Below, piece after piece: positions 44,428 through 54,096 of a stretch of 64,000 nucleotides of DNA. The notes under the pieces were generated by a model. That model did no database searches, was not told the DNA's origin, and saw nothing but the letters and a program-made list of their open reading frames with translations. The DNA is from Endomicrobiales bacterium (GTDB lineage: Bacteria; Elusimicrobiota; Endomicrobiia; Endomicrobiales; JALOBY01). The stretch spans positions 1 through 64,000 of the forward strand of contig JALOBY010000002.1 of NCBI GenBank assembly GCA_023228045.1, in the 5' to 3' direction. Positions within the stretch are counted from its first letter, which is position 1; each line of letters begins with the position of its first letter. Both the position numbers and the translations under genes were made by a program.

Positions 44428-47400
44428 ATGAAAAAATTATTCTTTATTGCTCTTATCGCAGGTATATCGTTGGGGTTATTTATCCAACCCCTTTCAAGCA
44501 AGTATTTTGGCACAAAAAAAATCTATTCAATTTTAGGGCCTGACAAAGATGCACTAATAGAGTCTGCAACCAGCCAGAAAAAAGAAATAGTAGTCAGCCA
44601 AGAAAAATATATACTTGATATCCCTACTACTACAACCGCTGGAACCGCTGGCAAAGAACTTGCGACTTTTGTAGAAAATAGCAACTTTTTTAAATACTCT
44701 CCAAATCGCTGGCGCAAACTAATGCAACAACTTAATAACCCTGCACAAAGTATAAAAGAAACAACCCTTATTTCTTCAGGCACAAAAAAACTACCTCCAC
44801 CTATACCGCCAGGCCTTACCGTAGAACTGCCATACGAATCACAACTTTCAATATCCGGCAGAAAAACTATTGGCGTTACATTCAGCTCTACAATGTATGA
44901 CAAACCCGATTCTCAAAAAAGAATAAACTCGTCGTCACTTGCCATGAAACAAGAGCTACAGGTGCGCATAAACGGTAAAGTTGGAAGAAAAGTGAATGTT
45001 AATGTTGACTTCGACGATACTACTGCCGATAAAAGAGATATATCTGTTGTTTACAAAGGCGACCCTGACGAGGTAATTCAGGAGGCTGCATTTGGTGATA
45101 TATCAATGACATTACCTGCGACAGAATTTGTTGGATATTCAAAACAACTCTTTGGAATAAAAGTTGATGCCAAACCAACAAAAAATCTGCGCACAATAGG
45201 TTTTTTTAGCAGAACAAAAGGGCTCTCAGAAGTAAAGCGATTTACTGGTAATACAACGCTTAACCGTCGTTTAATTGCCGACAACTCATACATTAGTTAC
45301 AAATATTACAACTTAGTATTAAACGGTTCGTATAAAATTAAAAGCGGCACTGCTAAAATTTATAAAGATGATAGAAATATTGTAAACAACAATGTAACAA
45401 CATCAACCAATACTACTGTAGACATAATTCCGCTTACAGGAGGCACAACCAACTACACTGGCGATTTTGACCTTCTTGTGCCTGGCCAAGACTATACAAT
45501 AGATTATGACAGAGGAATAATTGCTTTTAGAAATCGACTTGAGGCAAACTGGGTTATCGCGGTTGATTATCAAAAAGATGACAACACATGGCTTAGCGCG
45601 GACACAGGCCAATGGAAAGTAATAAAAGATGGCAACAACAATGTTAATTATACGCGCGAGCTTAAAACATTTTACAGCTTAGGCAACTTAAAAATAATAA
45701 GAGACAATGGGCGTGGAAACTTTATTTTACAAGTGCAAGACCTAAATAACACTCAAGTTACAACAATTGATAATGGCTCAACACAAAAGACCGTACCCTA
45801 TTACCCGCAAAATATAACTGTTGACTTTGACAACGGTATTTTTAACTTTGAACCACCGACTGGCAAACCATTTCATGACGACCTCTACACATCAAACACA
45901 CATAAATACAATATATTAACAGAGTATAGTTACCGCAACAAAATACTTACGCTAAGGCCTGGCATAGTACCACAAAGCGAGCATGTAACTTTAAATGGCA
46001 AAACACTACAGAAGGATTCCGATTATTACTTAGATTATGACGCAGGAATTATTACTTTTTACAATGAGGACAATATAAAAGAAGACTCTGTAATTGAAAT
46101 CTCATACGACTATGCGCCTTTTGGAAATGCTGGAGGAGATACACTTATCGGACTTCGTTCTGAACTTTCATTAACCAAAAATATTTCTGTTGGCTCAAGT
46201 TTCATTTATGATTTCGCCGCTCAAAGCGCGGTTGTCCCTGATATTAGAACAACTCCATCTAGTTTACAGGTTTTAGAAGGTGATGCAAAAATTTCTGATA
46301 TAGATATACCGGGCATAGGTGTAAAAGTATCTATAGCCGGCGAGTATGCCAGCAGTGAAAGAAACCCCAATGTAATGAACAAAGCAATTTTAGAATCTAT
46401 GGAAGGGGTAAAAACAGAAGACAGTGCATCATTAAACTATCAAAACTGGCAACTTGCGAGCAACCCATCTGGTCAAAAATACTTCTCAAATGCAATAACA
46501 GTTTCAAATGAAGACATATCAAAAACAGAAATAAATCCAAATCTTGTACTAAAAACCGACGAAAAACAATCTGTACTTGATCTTAATTACAACCTTACAA
46601 ACTCAAACGAAACATCAATAGTTCAAGTGCTTTCCAAGGTTGGCAATGACTACTCAAAAAAACAATTTTTGGAGTTCTGGCTCCAAGGCGACGGGAAAGG
46701 AGCTCAGTTTTTAGTTGGCTATGGTTCATTTAATGAAGATGTTGATGGAAGTGGTGTTTTGAAAACAGAAGATCTTAATCACGATGGAACACTTAACTTT
46801 GGGGAAGATATTGGCTGGAATTTCATAAACCCAGATAATACTTCAACACCTATAGGAAGAAATAACAGCTTACTTGATACGGAAGACCTTAATGGCGATG
46901 GGATATTAAACAACTTCGACACAGTTGTCAATCAATTTGGAGCCGCGCAAAATAATTACTCAAAAACACTTATAGATGTGGACGGAAATACATATAACAC
47001 GGTTACATGGACGGGGTGGAAACACTTTATTATTCCTCTCAATATAACCGCTACTCAGCTGACCGATTGGCAAGTTATAAAGCAAGTGCGTATAACTTTG
47101 CGCTCATCAGGAAATAATGAGTCCGGCACTCTAAAGCTTGCAAAATTATCAGTGTCCGGAAACCGTTGGGAACAAGGGACCAACTCGTCGGTTATTGGAG
47201 CAACACTTACAATTTCTGCAAAAAACACGAATGACGATATTGATTACAAAAATAACTCGCTACTCACAAATCCCGACTATTTAAATCTATACGACATAGC
47301 AAACCAAGACTTAACAAACTACACAGAGCAAGCACTCGCTTTAAATTACTCTATTAGTACATCTTCAAATGTTGATCTTTCTGCACGCTTGCCTTATTCA

Positions 47401-49722
47401 ACGGCTTATGACCTTTCAAATTACCATAATTTAAAACTATTTGTTTACGCAAAAACGGTTAATCTTGGTGATGTATTTTACATTCAAGCAGGCAATGACA
47501 CAAATTATCTTGAATACACAATACCTATAACATGGACTGGTTGGAAACTGTTAAACATTGAACAAATTGATACAAACGGCGACACAAAACCAGATCTCTG
47601 GCAAACCACATACCCTGCATCAAGTATAACCGTTGTTGGTTTACCATCTTTGCAAAATATAACCCAAATTAAACTTGGTATTAGAACAACTGCTGGAACC
47701 AAAAGTGGAGAAATATGGGTTGACGAAATACATATGACAGAGGCTTGGTTAAAAGAGGGCTATGCCTGGCGTACAAATGCCGATTTTCTTGTACCTGAGT
47801 GGGCAACCTTTGGCGGTAAGAGAAAACAAGTAACCAAAAACTTTGAAAGCTTTTCTGCTGGCATTTACAACCGCGACTTAACAGAAGATAGCGCCTATTT
47901 TAACCTAATGAAAGTTCCGTTAATGCCCATAAGTATGCCAATAAATACAGCATTAAGCAGAAGCGTAATCCTTACACCATCTGTAATTGAAAATCAATCA
48001 GACCTTGTATCAATTTTAAACGAAGGAAAGATTCTTTCATACTCTGGTTCTGGCGGAACATCTTTTTCACTTGGTACAAACTTACCGAGTTTTTCCGGAA
48101 ACTACACAAGAGCTATTAATGACTCGTCACAGTTAAATAGAATTCAAGATGATGAAACCCTAACTGGCAATGCAAGTTATTCTTTACCAGTACGGTTTAT
48201 TGTCTTACCCACTGGAATTTCTGCAAACTACAGCATAACAAATTCATTTTTACGCCCTTGGCAAGAAATTAAGGGCAGCACAGATACAGCATTTTTAGGA
48301 TTAGATGCATTTAAAGAATACCTTAAACTCACCAATTACAACTCTCTTGACATAACAGAAACATGGAGCGGAAAAACACCTTTCCAGTTTTTCAATGGCT
48401 TTAATTTTACGCCAAACTATACGCTTACAAAAGTAAAAGAAAAAAACCACTTGATCAATTGGGAGTTTAACAAATCGGCTAACCAAACAGTTGGCGCAAC
48501 ATCTAACTTAAGCTTTGCCAGCTGGTTTTGCCCAAGTTTAACCTACTCTATAAGCACAAATGAAAACTACAACATTGCATACAACACCACAACTGCCCCA
48601 GCAGTTTACCCCGGCAATGTAAAACTTATAGAAAGAGCAAGCAATGCTGAAGTTGCGTTAAATTTTAATATGCGCGAAGTTACTAATTTTAAATTCACCA
48701 GATCACTTGGGTTTTACTCAAACTACAAAATTCAAGACAACGATTCTTACAATAATGTTCCTGCTACATACACTGCAATTGGCTTTGATAATCTCTGGGT
48801 GCGCAACAGCCCACTTGAACTTGACACAACAAATTACGCATATCTTAAAAGCGAACTTCACAGAGATGATGTTAGATTAAACTGTGCTTATAATCCATTT
48901 GAGGCCTTAAATTTTAGCGGCAGGCTATCACCACTCAATCTGCTTTCAACTAACTTTACCTATACAGGAACCAGAGAACAAAGTTGGGTTACAGGAACTC
49001 TTAAGGAAGTGGTTACACGTGTTTGGCCAGACCTTACAATAACAATGAAAAATTGGGAAAAATTCTTTTTTATTGAGCGCTGGGTTAGCGACTCGCAATG
49101 GAATATAAACTTTAGAGACAAATATACTGAAACAATAGATGTATCAAACAATACAGATAAAATACTCGGAACTAACTTTGCCTTTTACTTAGTAAAAAAA
49201 ATAGACCTAAACATCGGGGCAAATGTTATAGATGATAAAGATTTTGACTTTATTAACAATGTTATAACAAGGAAAGCCCAAAACATTACATGGTCAACAC
49301 AAAGTGGCTACACCTACAAACAATGGCGCTTTGGACTGCGTTATGAAAATGGACAAAGCTGGCAACGCGATGGTACAGAAAAGCTTACACAACAACTACT
49401 TACAAATATCTATACAGCCCAGACAAATTTAGACATTTCGTTTCCAAATGGGTTACCAATTCCATTTACAAAAAAAACCCTTCCTCTTACAAACAGAATG
49501 ATTCTTAGCTCAACATTTAAATACACAACAACAAACTCAAGTTTAAATGTTGAAATAGACAACAAAAATATTTACAGTTTAAACCTAAGCGCCGATTATG
49601 AAATATCGCAAAACTTCCGCACTACCATCGGCGTTGGGTACAGCAAAACAGAAAACCGAGTTGTCCCAGATGACAACTACCAAACAATTGAGGCGTCTGG
49701 CCGCTTAACAATACAATTCTAA
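44428..49722 (+). CDS. SprA-like giant outer-membrane protein (type IX secretion translocon-like)
   Basis: A 1764-residue protein with a signal peptide (about residues 1-25). The N-terminal region (about 130-260) matches the repeated SprA pattern: LQVRINGKVGRKVNVNVDFDD, then VVYKGDPDEVIQEAAFGDIS, then SKQLFGIKVDAK. VPGQDYTIDYDRGIIAFRN and SDYYLDYDAGIITFYN are further SprA-type strand motifs, and TLIGLRSELSLTKNISVGSS follows. Two Asp/Asn/Gly-rich, calcium-binding-like loops (DLNHDGTLNFGED, DLNGDGILNNFDT; about residues 772-840) sit in the same order as in SprA homologs. The C-terminal 500 residues are strand-rich, ending ASGRLTIQF with a terminal Phe. SprA proteins are about 2,400 residues, so this one is short. 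Confidence 0.8.
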   Translation: MKKLFFIALIAGISLGLFIQPLSSKYFGTKKIYSILGPDKDALIESATSQKKEIVVSQEKYILDIPTTTTAGTAGKELATFVENSNFFKYSPNRWRKLMQQLNNPAQSIKETTLISSGTKKLPPPIPPGLTVELPYESQLSISGRKTIGVTFSSTMYDKPDSQKRINSSSLAMKQELQVRINGKVGRKVNVNVDFDDTTADKRDISVVYKGDPDEVIQEAAFGDISMTLPATEFVGYSKQLFGIKVDAKPTKNLRTIGFFSRTKGLSEVKRFTGNTTLNRRLIADNSYISYKYYNLVLNGSYKIKSGTAKIYKDDRNIVNNNVTTSTNTTVDIIPLTGGTTNYTGDFDLLVPGQDYTIDYDRGIIAFRNRLEANWVIAVDYQKDDNTWLSADTGQWKVIKDGNNNVNYTRELKTFYSLGNLKIIRDNGRGNFILQVQDLNNTQVTTIDNGSTQKTVPYYPQNITVDFDNGIFNFEPPTGKPFHDDLYTSNTHKYNILTEYSYRNKILTLRPGIVPQSEHVTLNGKTLQKDSDYYLDYDAGIITFYNEDNIKEDSVIEISYDYAPFGNAGGDTLIGLRSELSLTKNISVGSSFIYDFAAQSAVVPDIRTTPSSLQVLEGDAKISDIDIPGIGVKVSIAGEYASSERNPNVMNKAILESMEGVKTEDSASLNYQNWQLASNPSGQKYFSNAITVSNEDISKTEINPNLVLKTDEKQSVLDLNYNLTNSNETSIVQVLSKVGNDYSKKQFLEFWLQGDGKGAQFLVGYGSFNEDVDGSGVLKTEDLNHDGTLNFGEDIGWNFINPDNTSTPIGRNNSLLDTEDLNGDGILNNFDTVVNQFGAAQNNYSKTLIDVDGNTYNTVTWTGWKHFIIPLNITATQLTDWQVIKQVRITLRSSGNNESGTLKLAKLSVSGNRWEQGTNSSVIGATLTISAKNTNDDIDYKNNSLLTNPDYLNLYDIANQDLTNYTEQALALNYSISTSSNVDLSARLPYSTAYDLSNYHNLKLFVYAKTVNLGDVFYIQAGNDTNYLEYTIPITWTGWKLLNIEQIDTNGDTKPDLWQTTYPASSITVVGLPSLQNITQIKLGIRTTAGTKSGEIWVDEIHMTEAWLKEGYAWRTNADFLVPEWATFGGKRKQVTKNFESFSAGIYNRDLTEDSAYFNLMKVPLMPISMPINTALSRSVILTPSVIENQSDLVSILNEGKILSYSGSGGTSFSLGTNLPSFSGNYTRAINDSSQLNRIQDDETLTGNASYSLPVRFIVLPTGISANYSITNSFLRPWQEIKGSTDTAFLGLDAFKEYLKLTNYNSLDITETWSGKTPFQFFNGFNFTPNYTLTKVKEKNHLINWEFNKSANQTVGATSNLSFASWFCPSLTYSISTNENYNIAYNTTTAPAVYPGNVKLIERASNAEVALNFNMREVTNFKFTRSLGFYSNYKIQDNDSYNNVPATYTAIGFDNLWVRNSPLELDTTNYAYLKSELHRDDVRLNCAYNPFEALNFSGRLSPLNLLSTNFTYTGTREQSWVTGTLKEVVTRVWPDLTITMKNWEKFFFIERWVSDSQWNINFRDKYTETIDVSNNTDKILGTNFAFYLVKKIDLNIGANVIDDKDFDFINNVITRKAQNITWSTQSGYTYKQWRFGLRYENGQSWQRDGTEKLTQQLLTNIYTAQTNLDISFPNGLPIPFTKKTLPLTNRMILSSTFKYTTTNSSLNVEIDNKNIYSLNLSADYEISQNFRTTIGVGYSKTENRVVPDDNYQTIEASGRLTIQF

Positions 49723-49729
49723 TTTAACA

Positions 49730-50488
49730 ATGAAAAACATTTCACTAAATAATATAAAAAATAAAATAATTAATTTTATAAAAAAGCTTTCCTGTGTTTT
49801 ATTTCCAATAAGTTGCACCATTTGCTCAAAAATACTGCCGAGCAATGATTACACACGACTATGCGATGAATGTGAAAAAACTATTAAAAAAAATTCAACG
49901 CTATTCTGCGTACTTTGCGCTCTTCCGTTAGAACACGGCGGTATGCATTGCCCAACATGCATTAAAATAAAAAACACACCTTATGAATTTATCCGTTCCG
50001 CCGGCATATATGAAGGACCCCTTAAAAAATTAATAATTGGTTTAAAGTATCAAACAAAACATTATTGCGCGCGAGCGCTTGCTAAACTTCTTGCCCAAAC
50101 ATATAGCCAATACTTCAATGATAAATGCATAGACCTGCTTATACCAACACCAATGCACCCATTAAAAAAACTATTTCGCAGCTACAATCATTGTGAACTC
50201 CTAAGCAAAGAACTATCTAAACTTATAAATATTAAAGTATGTAATAACACACTTGTAAAAATAAAACATACCCGCAGCCAGGCAAAGTTAAAAAGGGCAC
50301 AACGTTTAAACAACCTCAAAAATGCTTTTAAAATAAATAATTCTAAAACGATAGAGCAAAAAAACATACTACTTATTGACGATGTTTGTACAACTACCGC
50401 AACAATACACGAATGTGCCATAATCTTAAAAAAAGCTGGAGCAGCAAAAGTTTATGTCATAACAGTGGCAAGAGATATTAAACACTAA
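49730..50488 (+). CDS. ComF-family phosphoribosyltransferase-like protein
   Basis: A 252-residue protein of the ComF/GntX family. The N-terminal part has two CxxC pairs (CTIC, CDEC) and then CVLC and CPTC, likely binding zinc, followed by the phosphoribosyltransferase fold with DLLIPTPMHPLKKLFRSYN and the PRPP-binding loop ILLIDDVCTTTATIHEC near the C-terminus. ComF is needed for DNA uptake in transformable bacteria, but the biochemical role is poorly defined in most others. It starts 7 bases after the SprA-like stop, with no strong Shine-Dalgarno, so it probably shares that transcript. Confidence 0.88.
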   Translation: MKNISLNNIKNKIINFIKKLSCVLFPISCTICSKILPSNDYTRLCDECEKTIKKNSTLFCVLCALPLEHGGMHCPTCIKIKNTPYEFIRSAGIYEGPLKKLIIGLKYQTKHYCARALAKLLAQTYSQYFNDKCIDLLIPTPMHPLKKLFRSYNHCELLSKELSKLINIKVCNNTLVKIKHTRSQAKLKRAQRLNNLKNAFKINNSKTIEQKNILLIDDVCTTTATIHECAIILKKAGAAKVYVITVARDIKH

Positions 50489-50527
50489 TTAAGCCCCAAA
50501 TATAAATCTCTTAAAAACATACAAAAT

Positions 50528-50556
50528 TTGACACAGAAAAATCTTTTTTATAACAT
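50528..50556 (+). promoter_or_regulatory. Sigma-70-type promoter of the gapA-pgk genes
   Basis: TTGACA (50528-50533), a 17-base spacer and TAACAT (50551-50556) form a near-consensus promoter 61 bases before the gapA ATG. An overlapping TATAAC at 50549 is an alternative -10 box. Just downstream, CCGCA and TGCGG (50572-50585) can form a small hairpin in the leader, whose role is unknown. Confidence 0.75.
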
Positions 50557-50617
50557 CTGCAACTAATAATACCGCAATGGTGCGGAACAAAAGAAATAAA
50601 CTTCACGGAGGAAACAA

Positions 50618-51667
50618 ATGGCAGTTAAAGTTGGTATTAACGGTTTTGGCAGAATTGGAAGGCTTGTTGCAAGAGCACTTATAGAAAGAAATGATAAAGA
50701 CATTGAACTTGTTGCAATTAATGACCTCACGGACGCAAAATCAAACGCATTACTATTTAAATATGACTCAGTGCACGGTCAGCTTGCAGGCGAAGTAAAA
50801 GCAATTGGCGAAGAAGAAATTTCGGTTAACGGGAAAATAATAAAAGTTCTCAAAAAAAGAGATCCAGCCGAACTTCCTTGGAAAGACCTTGGCGTTGACA
50901 TAGTTGTTGAATCAACAGGCCTTTTCACAATAAAAAAAGATGGTGTAAACAAAAAAGGTAAAGAAGTGCGTGGAGCAGAAAGCCACATCACAAAAGGCGG
51001 AGCAAAAAAAGTTATTATTTCAGCCCCGGCTCAAGGTGAAGATATAACAATCGTCCTAGGTGTAAACGAAGACAAATACGACCCAAAAAATCACCATGTT
51101 GTTTCAAATGCCTCGTGCACAACAAACTGTCTTGGACCAGTTGCAAAAATTATAAATGACAGGTGGGGAATTGAAAAAGGTTTAATGACAACCATTCACG
51201 CCTACACAAACGACCAAAAAATTCAAGATATGGCTCACTCAGACCCAAGAAGAGCGCGTGCCGCAGCGCTTTCAATGATACCAACATCCACTGGTGCTGC
51301 AAAAGCTATTAGCCTTGTAATTCCTGAGCTTAAGGGAAAACTTGATGGTTTTGCAATAAGAGTTCCAATTCCAAATGTTTCAATAGTTGATCTTACTGCA
51401 AAACTTGCTAAAGGTGCAACAGCTGAAGAAGTAAATGCAGCTTTAAAAGAAGCCGCCGCTGGCAAAATGAAAGGGATACTCGGCTACAATGAAGATCCTC
51501 TCGTTTCAATTGATTACAACCACTGCCCTCTTAGCTCAACAGTAGATGCAAAACTAACAAAAATGTTGGGTGATGACTTTATAAAGGTTATTGCTTGGTA
51601 CGATAATGAGTGGGGTTATTCAAACAGAGTAGTTGACCTTATAAAATATATGATTGGCAAAATGTAA
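50618..51667 (+). CDS. gapA: Glyceraldehyde-3-phosphate dehydrogenase
   Basis: A 349-residue glycolytic enzyme that oxidises glyceraldehyde-3-phosphate with phosphate and NAD. The N-terminal [18 protein letters not shown] is the NAD-binding site. [17 protein letters not shown] holds the catalytic cysteine (about residue 166 in SCTTNC), and [30 protein letters not shown] and [15 protein letters not shown] complete the family signatures. CACGGAGG is a strong ribosome binding site. It stands first in an operon with pgk (22 bases apart) behind a near-consensus promoter. Confidence 0.98.
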   Translation: MAVKVGINGFGRIGRLVARALIERNDKDIELVAINDLTDAKSNALLFKYDSVHGQLAGEVKAIGEEEISVNGKIIKVLKKRDPAELPWKDLGVDIVVESTGLFTIKKDGVNKKGKEVRGAESHITKGGAKKVIISAPAQGEDITIVLGVNEDKYDPKNHHVVSNASCTTNCLGPVAKIINDRWGIEKGLMTTIHAYTNDQKIQDMAHSDPRRARAAALSMIPTSTGAAKAISLVIPELKGKLDGFAIRVPIPNVSIVDLTAKLAKGATAEEVNAALKEAAAGKMKGILGYNEDPLVSIDYNHCPLSSTVDAKLTKMLGDDFIKVIAWYDNEWGYSNRVVDLIKYMIGKM

Positions 51668-51689
51668 AAAATTTTTTCCAGAAGGAAAA

Positions 51690-52904
51690 ATGAAAAAGAC
51701 AATTAAAGACATTGATGTAAAGAATAAAAAGGTGTTGGTTCGTGTTGACTACAATGTTCCTCTTAACGATAAACTTGAAATAACAAGTGATAAGAGAATT
51801 GTTGCGACACTTCCAACCATTAAATACCTGCTTGAGCAAAATGCGGCAATAATTCTTATGTCGCACCTTGGAAGGCCAAAAGGTAAAACTGTAGCATCTA
51901 TGAGTTTAAAACCTGCAGCCATACGGCTTGGGAAACTACTCAGTAGAGAAGTTAAAATGGCTCCAGACTGCATAGGGCCTGAGGTTTCTAAATTAGCAAA
52001 TGAACTTAAATCAGGGGAAATTTTATTACTTGAAAATTTACGATTCCACTCCGAAGAAGAAGCTAACGATCCAAAGTTTGCCGCCGCACTCGGCGCGCTT
52101 GGGGAAGTTTTTGTGCAAGACGCTTTTGGCACTGTGCACAGAGCCCATGCGTCAACTACCGGTATTGCGAATTTTGTTAAAACAACAGCTGCTGGCTTTC
52201 TTGTAGAAAAAGAACTTAAGTTTTTAGGTGAAGCTCTTGAAAACCCAAGACACCCATTTTTGGCAATTCTTGGCGGGGCAAAAGTATCCGACAAGATAGC
52301 CGTAATAGAAAATCTTCTTACAAAAGTTGATGCCTTAATAATTGGCGGAGCCATGGCTTATACATTCTTAAAAGCCAATGGTGCAGATACAGGCAATTCA
52401 TTAGTTGAAGCCGATAAAATTGAAACCGCAAAAGCACTTATCATCGCTGCCAAAAAGAGAAATATTAAATTACTATTGCCAATAGATAATATTGTTGCAG
52501 ATAAAGTTGATTTTGCTACTAAAACCATTGCACACAGTTCCGTGCTTAAAGAAACAACTGATGCAAATGTCCCAAGCGGTTTAATGGGCTTAGATATTGG
52601 TCCAAAAACAATCGCACTGTTTGCGCCTGTTATAGTATCTGCAAAAACAATTGTTTGGAATGGTCCAATGGGTGTTTTTGAAATTGATGCTTTTTCAAGA
52701 GGAACAATTGAGGTTGCAAAATACGTTGCTCAGGCAACTGATAATGGCGCAATATCAATTATAGGTGGTGGTGACTCAGCGTCTGCTGTTAAAAAAGCTG
52801 GTGTTGATAAACGAATCACTCATATTTCAACTGGTGGCGGGGCTTCACTTGAGTTTCTTGAAGGTGTGCCTCTTCCTGGCGTTGCCGCACTTGCAGATAA
52901 ATAA
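51690..52904 (+). CDS. pgk: Phosphoglycerate kinase
   Basis: A 404-residue enzyme that makes ATP from 1,3-bisphosphoglycerate. The N-terminal domain has KVLVRVDYNVPLND, LMSHLGRPKG and LENLRFHSEEE. The C-terminal nucleotide domain has LGGAKVSDKIAVIENL, NGPMGVFEIDAF, IGGGDSASAVKKAG and THISTGGGASLEFLEG, all standard PGK motifs. I chose the ATG at 51690 because AGAAGGA precedes it and the family starts here; a longer reading from TTG at 51654 overlaps gapA. It follows gapA by 22 bases. Confidence 0.98.
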   Translation: MKKTIKDIDVKNKKVLVRVDYNVPLNDKLEITSDKRIVATLPTIKYLLEQNAAIILMSHLGRPKGKTVASMSLKPAAIRLGKLLSREVKMAPDCIGPEVSKLANELKSGEILLLENLRFHSEEEANDPKFAAALGALGEVFVQDAFGTVHRAHASTTGIANFVKTTAAGFLVEKELKFLGEALENPRHPFLAILGGAKVSDKIAVIENLLTKVDALIIGGAMAYTFLKANGADTGNSLVEADKIETAKALIIAAKKRNIKLLLPIDNIVADKVDFATKTIAHSSVLKETTDANVPSGLMGLDIGPKTIALFAPVIVSAKTIVWNGPMGVFEIDAFSRGTIEVAKYVAQATDNGAISIIGGGDSASAVKKAGVDKRITHISTGGGASLEFLEGVPLPGVAALADK

Positions 52905-52948
52905 TTATATTTGCATTTGAAAAGGTAATCTGGTAAAATATAAAAATC

Positions 52949-53311
52949 ATGTACTTCTTTTTACTTGTCGTTCATCTAACTGCCTGTATATCGTTAATTC
53001 TAATTGTTCTTTTACAATCTGGGAAGGGCGGTGGTTTATCTGGTCTTATGGGTGGCGGCGGCGGATCTGAGCAGATTTTTGGCGCTTCTACCGGTATGGC
53101 CTTTGTAAAAAAGGTAACTGTTGCAATGGCAATTACCTTTGTACTAACCTCTTTGCTTCTTACAATTGTAGTTTCAAGAAAAGGACTTTCAACTGTAACA
53201 CGCCAGTACCAACCCACTGCACCTATTAGTGCTCAGGCGCCTGCCCCACAGCCAAATACTGCGCCAGCAGCACCCAAGGAGCAACAGGTACCAGCGCAGA
53301 GCGGTAATTAA
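52949..53311 (+). CDS. secG: Preprotein translocase subunit SecG
   Basis: A 120-residue protein with two membrane helices (about residues 2-21 and 52-72) joined by the conserved glycine-rich loop LLQSGKGGGLSGLMGGGGGS and then EQIFGAS. The C-terminus is rich in proline, alanine and glutamine, as in other bacterial SecG proteins. It helps SecYE move proteins across the inner membrane. There is no Shine-Dalgarno; TGGTAAAAT (52931-52939), an extended -10 type element, ends 9 bases before the ATG, so a leaderless transcript is possible. The tRNA-Leu gene starts 24 bases downstream. Confidence 0.95.
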   Translation: MYFFLLVVHLTACISLILIVLLQSGKGGGLSGLMGGGGGSEQIFGASTGMAFVKKVTVAMAITFVLTSLLLTIVVSRKGLSTVTRQYQPTAPISAQAPAPQPNTAPAAPKEQQVPAQSGN

Positions 53312-53334
53312 TACACTTTGTTTTGGACATTTTT

Positions 53335-53416
53335 GCTGGGGTGGCGGAACTGGCATACGCGCACGTTTGAGGGGCGTGTCCTTAACAGGATGCGGGTTCA
53401 AGTCCCGCCCCCAGCA
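53335..53416 (+). tRNA. tRNA-Leu (anticodon GAG)
   Basis: The acceptor GCTGGGG (53335-53341) pairs with CCCCAGC (53409-53415), with A as discriminator base. The anticodon stem CACGT/GCGTG encloses the loop TTGAGGG, so the anticodon is GAG. A long variable arm (TCCT-TAAC-AGGA) is typical of leucine tRNAs, and the T arm is GCGGG-TTCAAGT-CCCGC. CCA is not encoded. Confidence 0.95.
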
Positions 53417-53455
53417 TAAGACTTTGAATTGGGTCATTATCAAAAGGAGAGAAAA

Positions 53456-53671
53456 ATGGGCGATGTTTTATTTAAAAGAACTGGCAGGCTTTTTGCGCGG
53501 CCATCTTTCATTGAAGGAGCGTCTAGAGTTCTAGATTTAGGTTCAACTTTAAATGAATATAATTCAAATTTAACCACTGAAGAGGCCGACTCAGCCGCTA
53601 TTCAAAGTGATTGGTATGCGGTTGGTGACGACATCCTAAATGCTATGACTCAATATCAATACCATGGATAA
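53456..53671 (+). CDS. Small conserved protein preceding DUF2335 gene
   Basis: A 71-residue protein from an ATG with AAAAGGAGA upstream. It contains FARPSFIEGASRVLDLGSTLNEYN and then a helical AAIQSDWYAVGDDILNAM segment (the first is about residues 9-32, given here in two parts: RPSFIEGASRVLDL and GSTLNEYN). I recall similar small proteins encoded next to DUF2335 genes, but that is memory, not a search. It has no membrane segment. Its stop lies 8 bases inside the next gene, so the two are translationally coupled. The function is unknown. Confidence 0.7.
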   Translation: MGDVLFKRTGRLFARPSFIEGASRVLDLGSTLNEYNSNLTTEEADSAAIQSDWYAVGDDILNAMTQYQYHG

Positions 53672-54074
53672 AGAAGAGACACCTTCAAAACTTACAAAAT
53701 CAACAATAGAAATAAGGAAAGAACAACACTATTCTGGCCCGTTGCCTCCTCCTGCTATGCTGGAACGGTATAACCAAATTGTACCTGGTGCTGCAGAAAG
53801 AATCCTCAAGATGGCTGAATCTCAGTCAGCTCACCGTCAAAATCTTGAAAAGACAGTCATCAAATTTGACACACGTAATTCAACATTAGGTGTCATTTGT
53901 GCACTTCTCATTGCTCTTGGTGGACTATTTCTTGCTTTTTATGCTATTAGAATGAATCATGTTAAAGCAGGAGTAATAATAAGCACAATAGATATTGTGG
54001 GTTTGGTTTCAACATTCATATATGGTACACAAATTAGACGTCAAGAAAGAGAAAAACGTAATAAACAGCAGTAG
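53664..54074 (+). CDS. DUF2335 family membrane protein
   Basis: A 136-residue protein. The N-terminal half holds YSGPLPPPAMLERYNQIVPG and AAERILKMAESQSAHRQ, the DUF2335 signature, followed by two membrane helices (about residues 72-90 and 98-118) and a basic tail RRQEREKRNKQQ. The function of this family is not established. It overlaps the small upstream gene by 8 bases, and the pair sits between two tRNA genes. Confidence 0.88.
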   Translation: MDKEETPSKLTKSTIEIRKEQHYSGPLPPPAMLERYNQIVPGAAERILKMAESQSAHRQNLEKTVIKFDTRNSTLGVICALLIALGGLFLAFYAIRMNHVKAGVIISTIDIVGLVSTFIYGTQIRRQEREKRNKQQ

Positions 54075-54096
54075 ATGTCTTAATGTAGAGAATATT

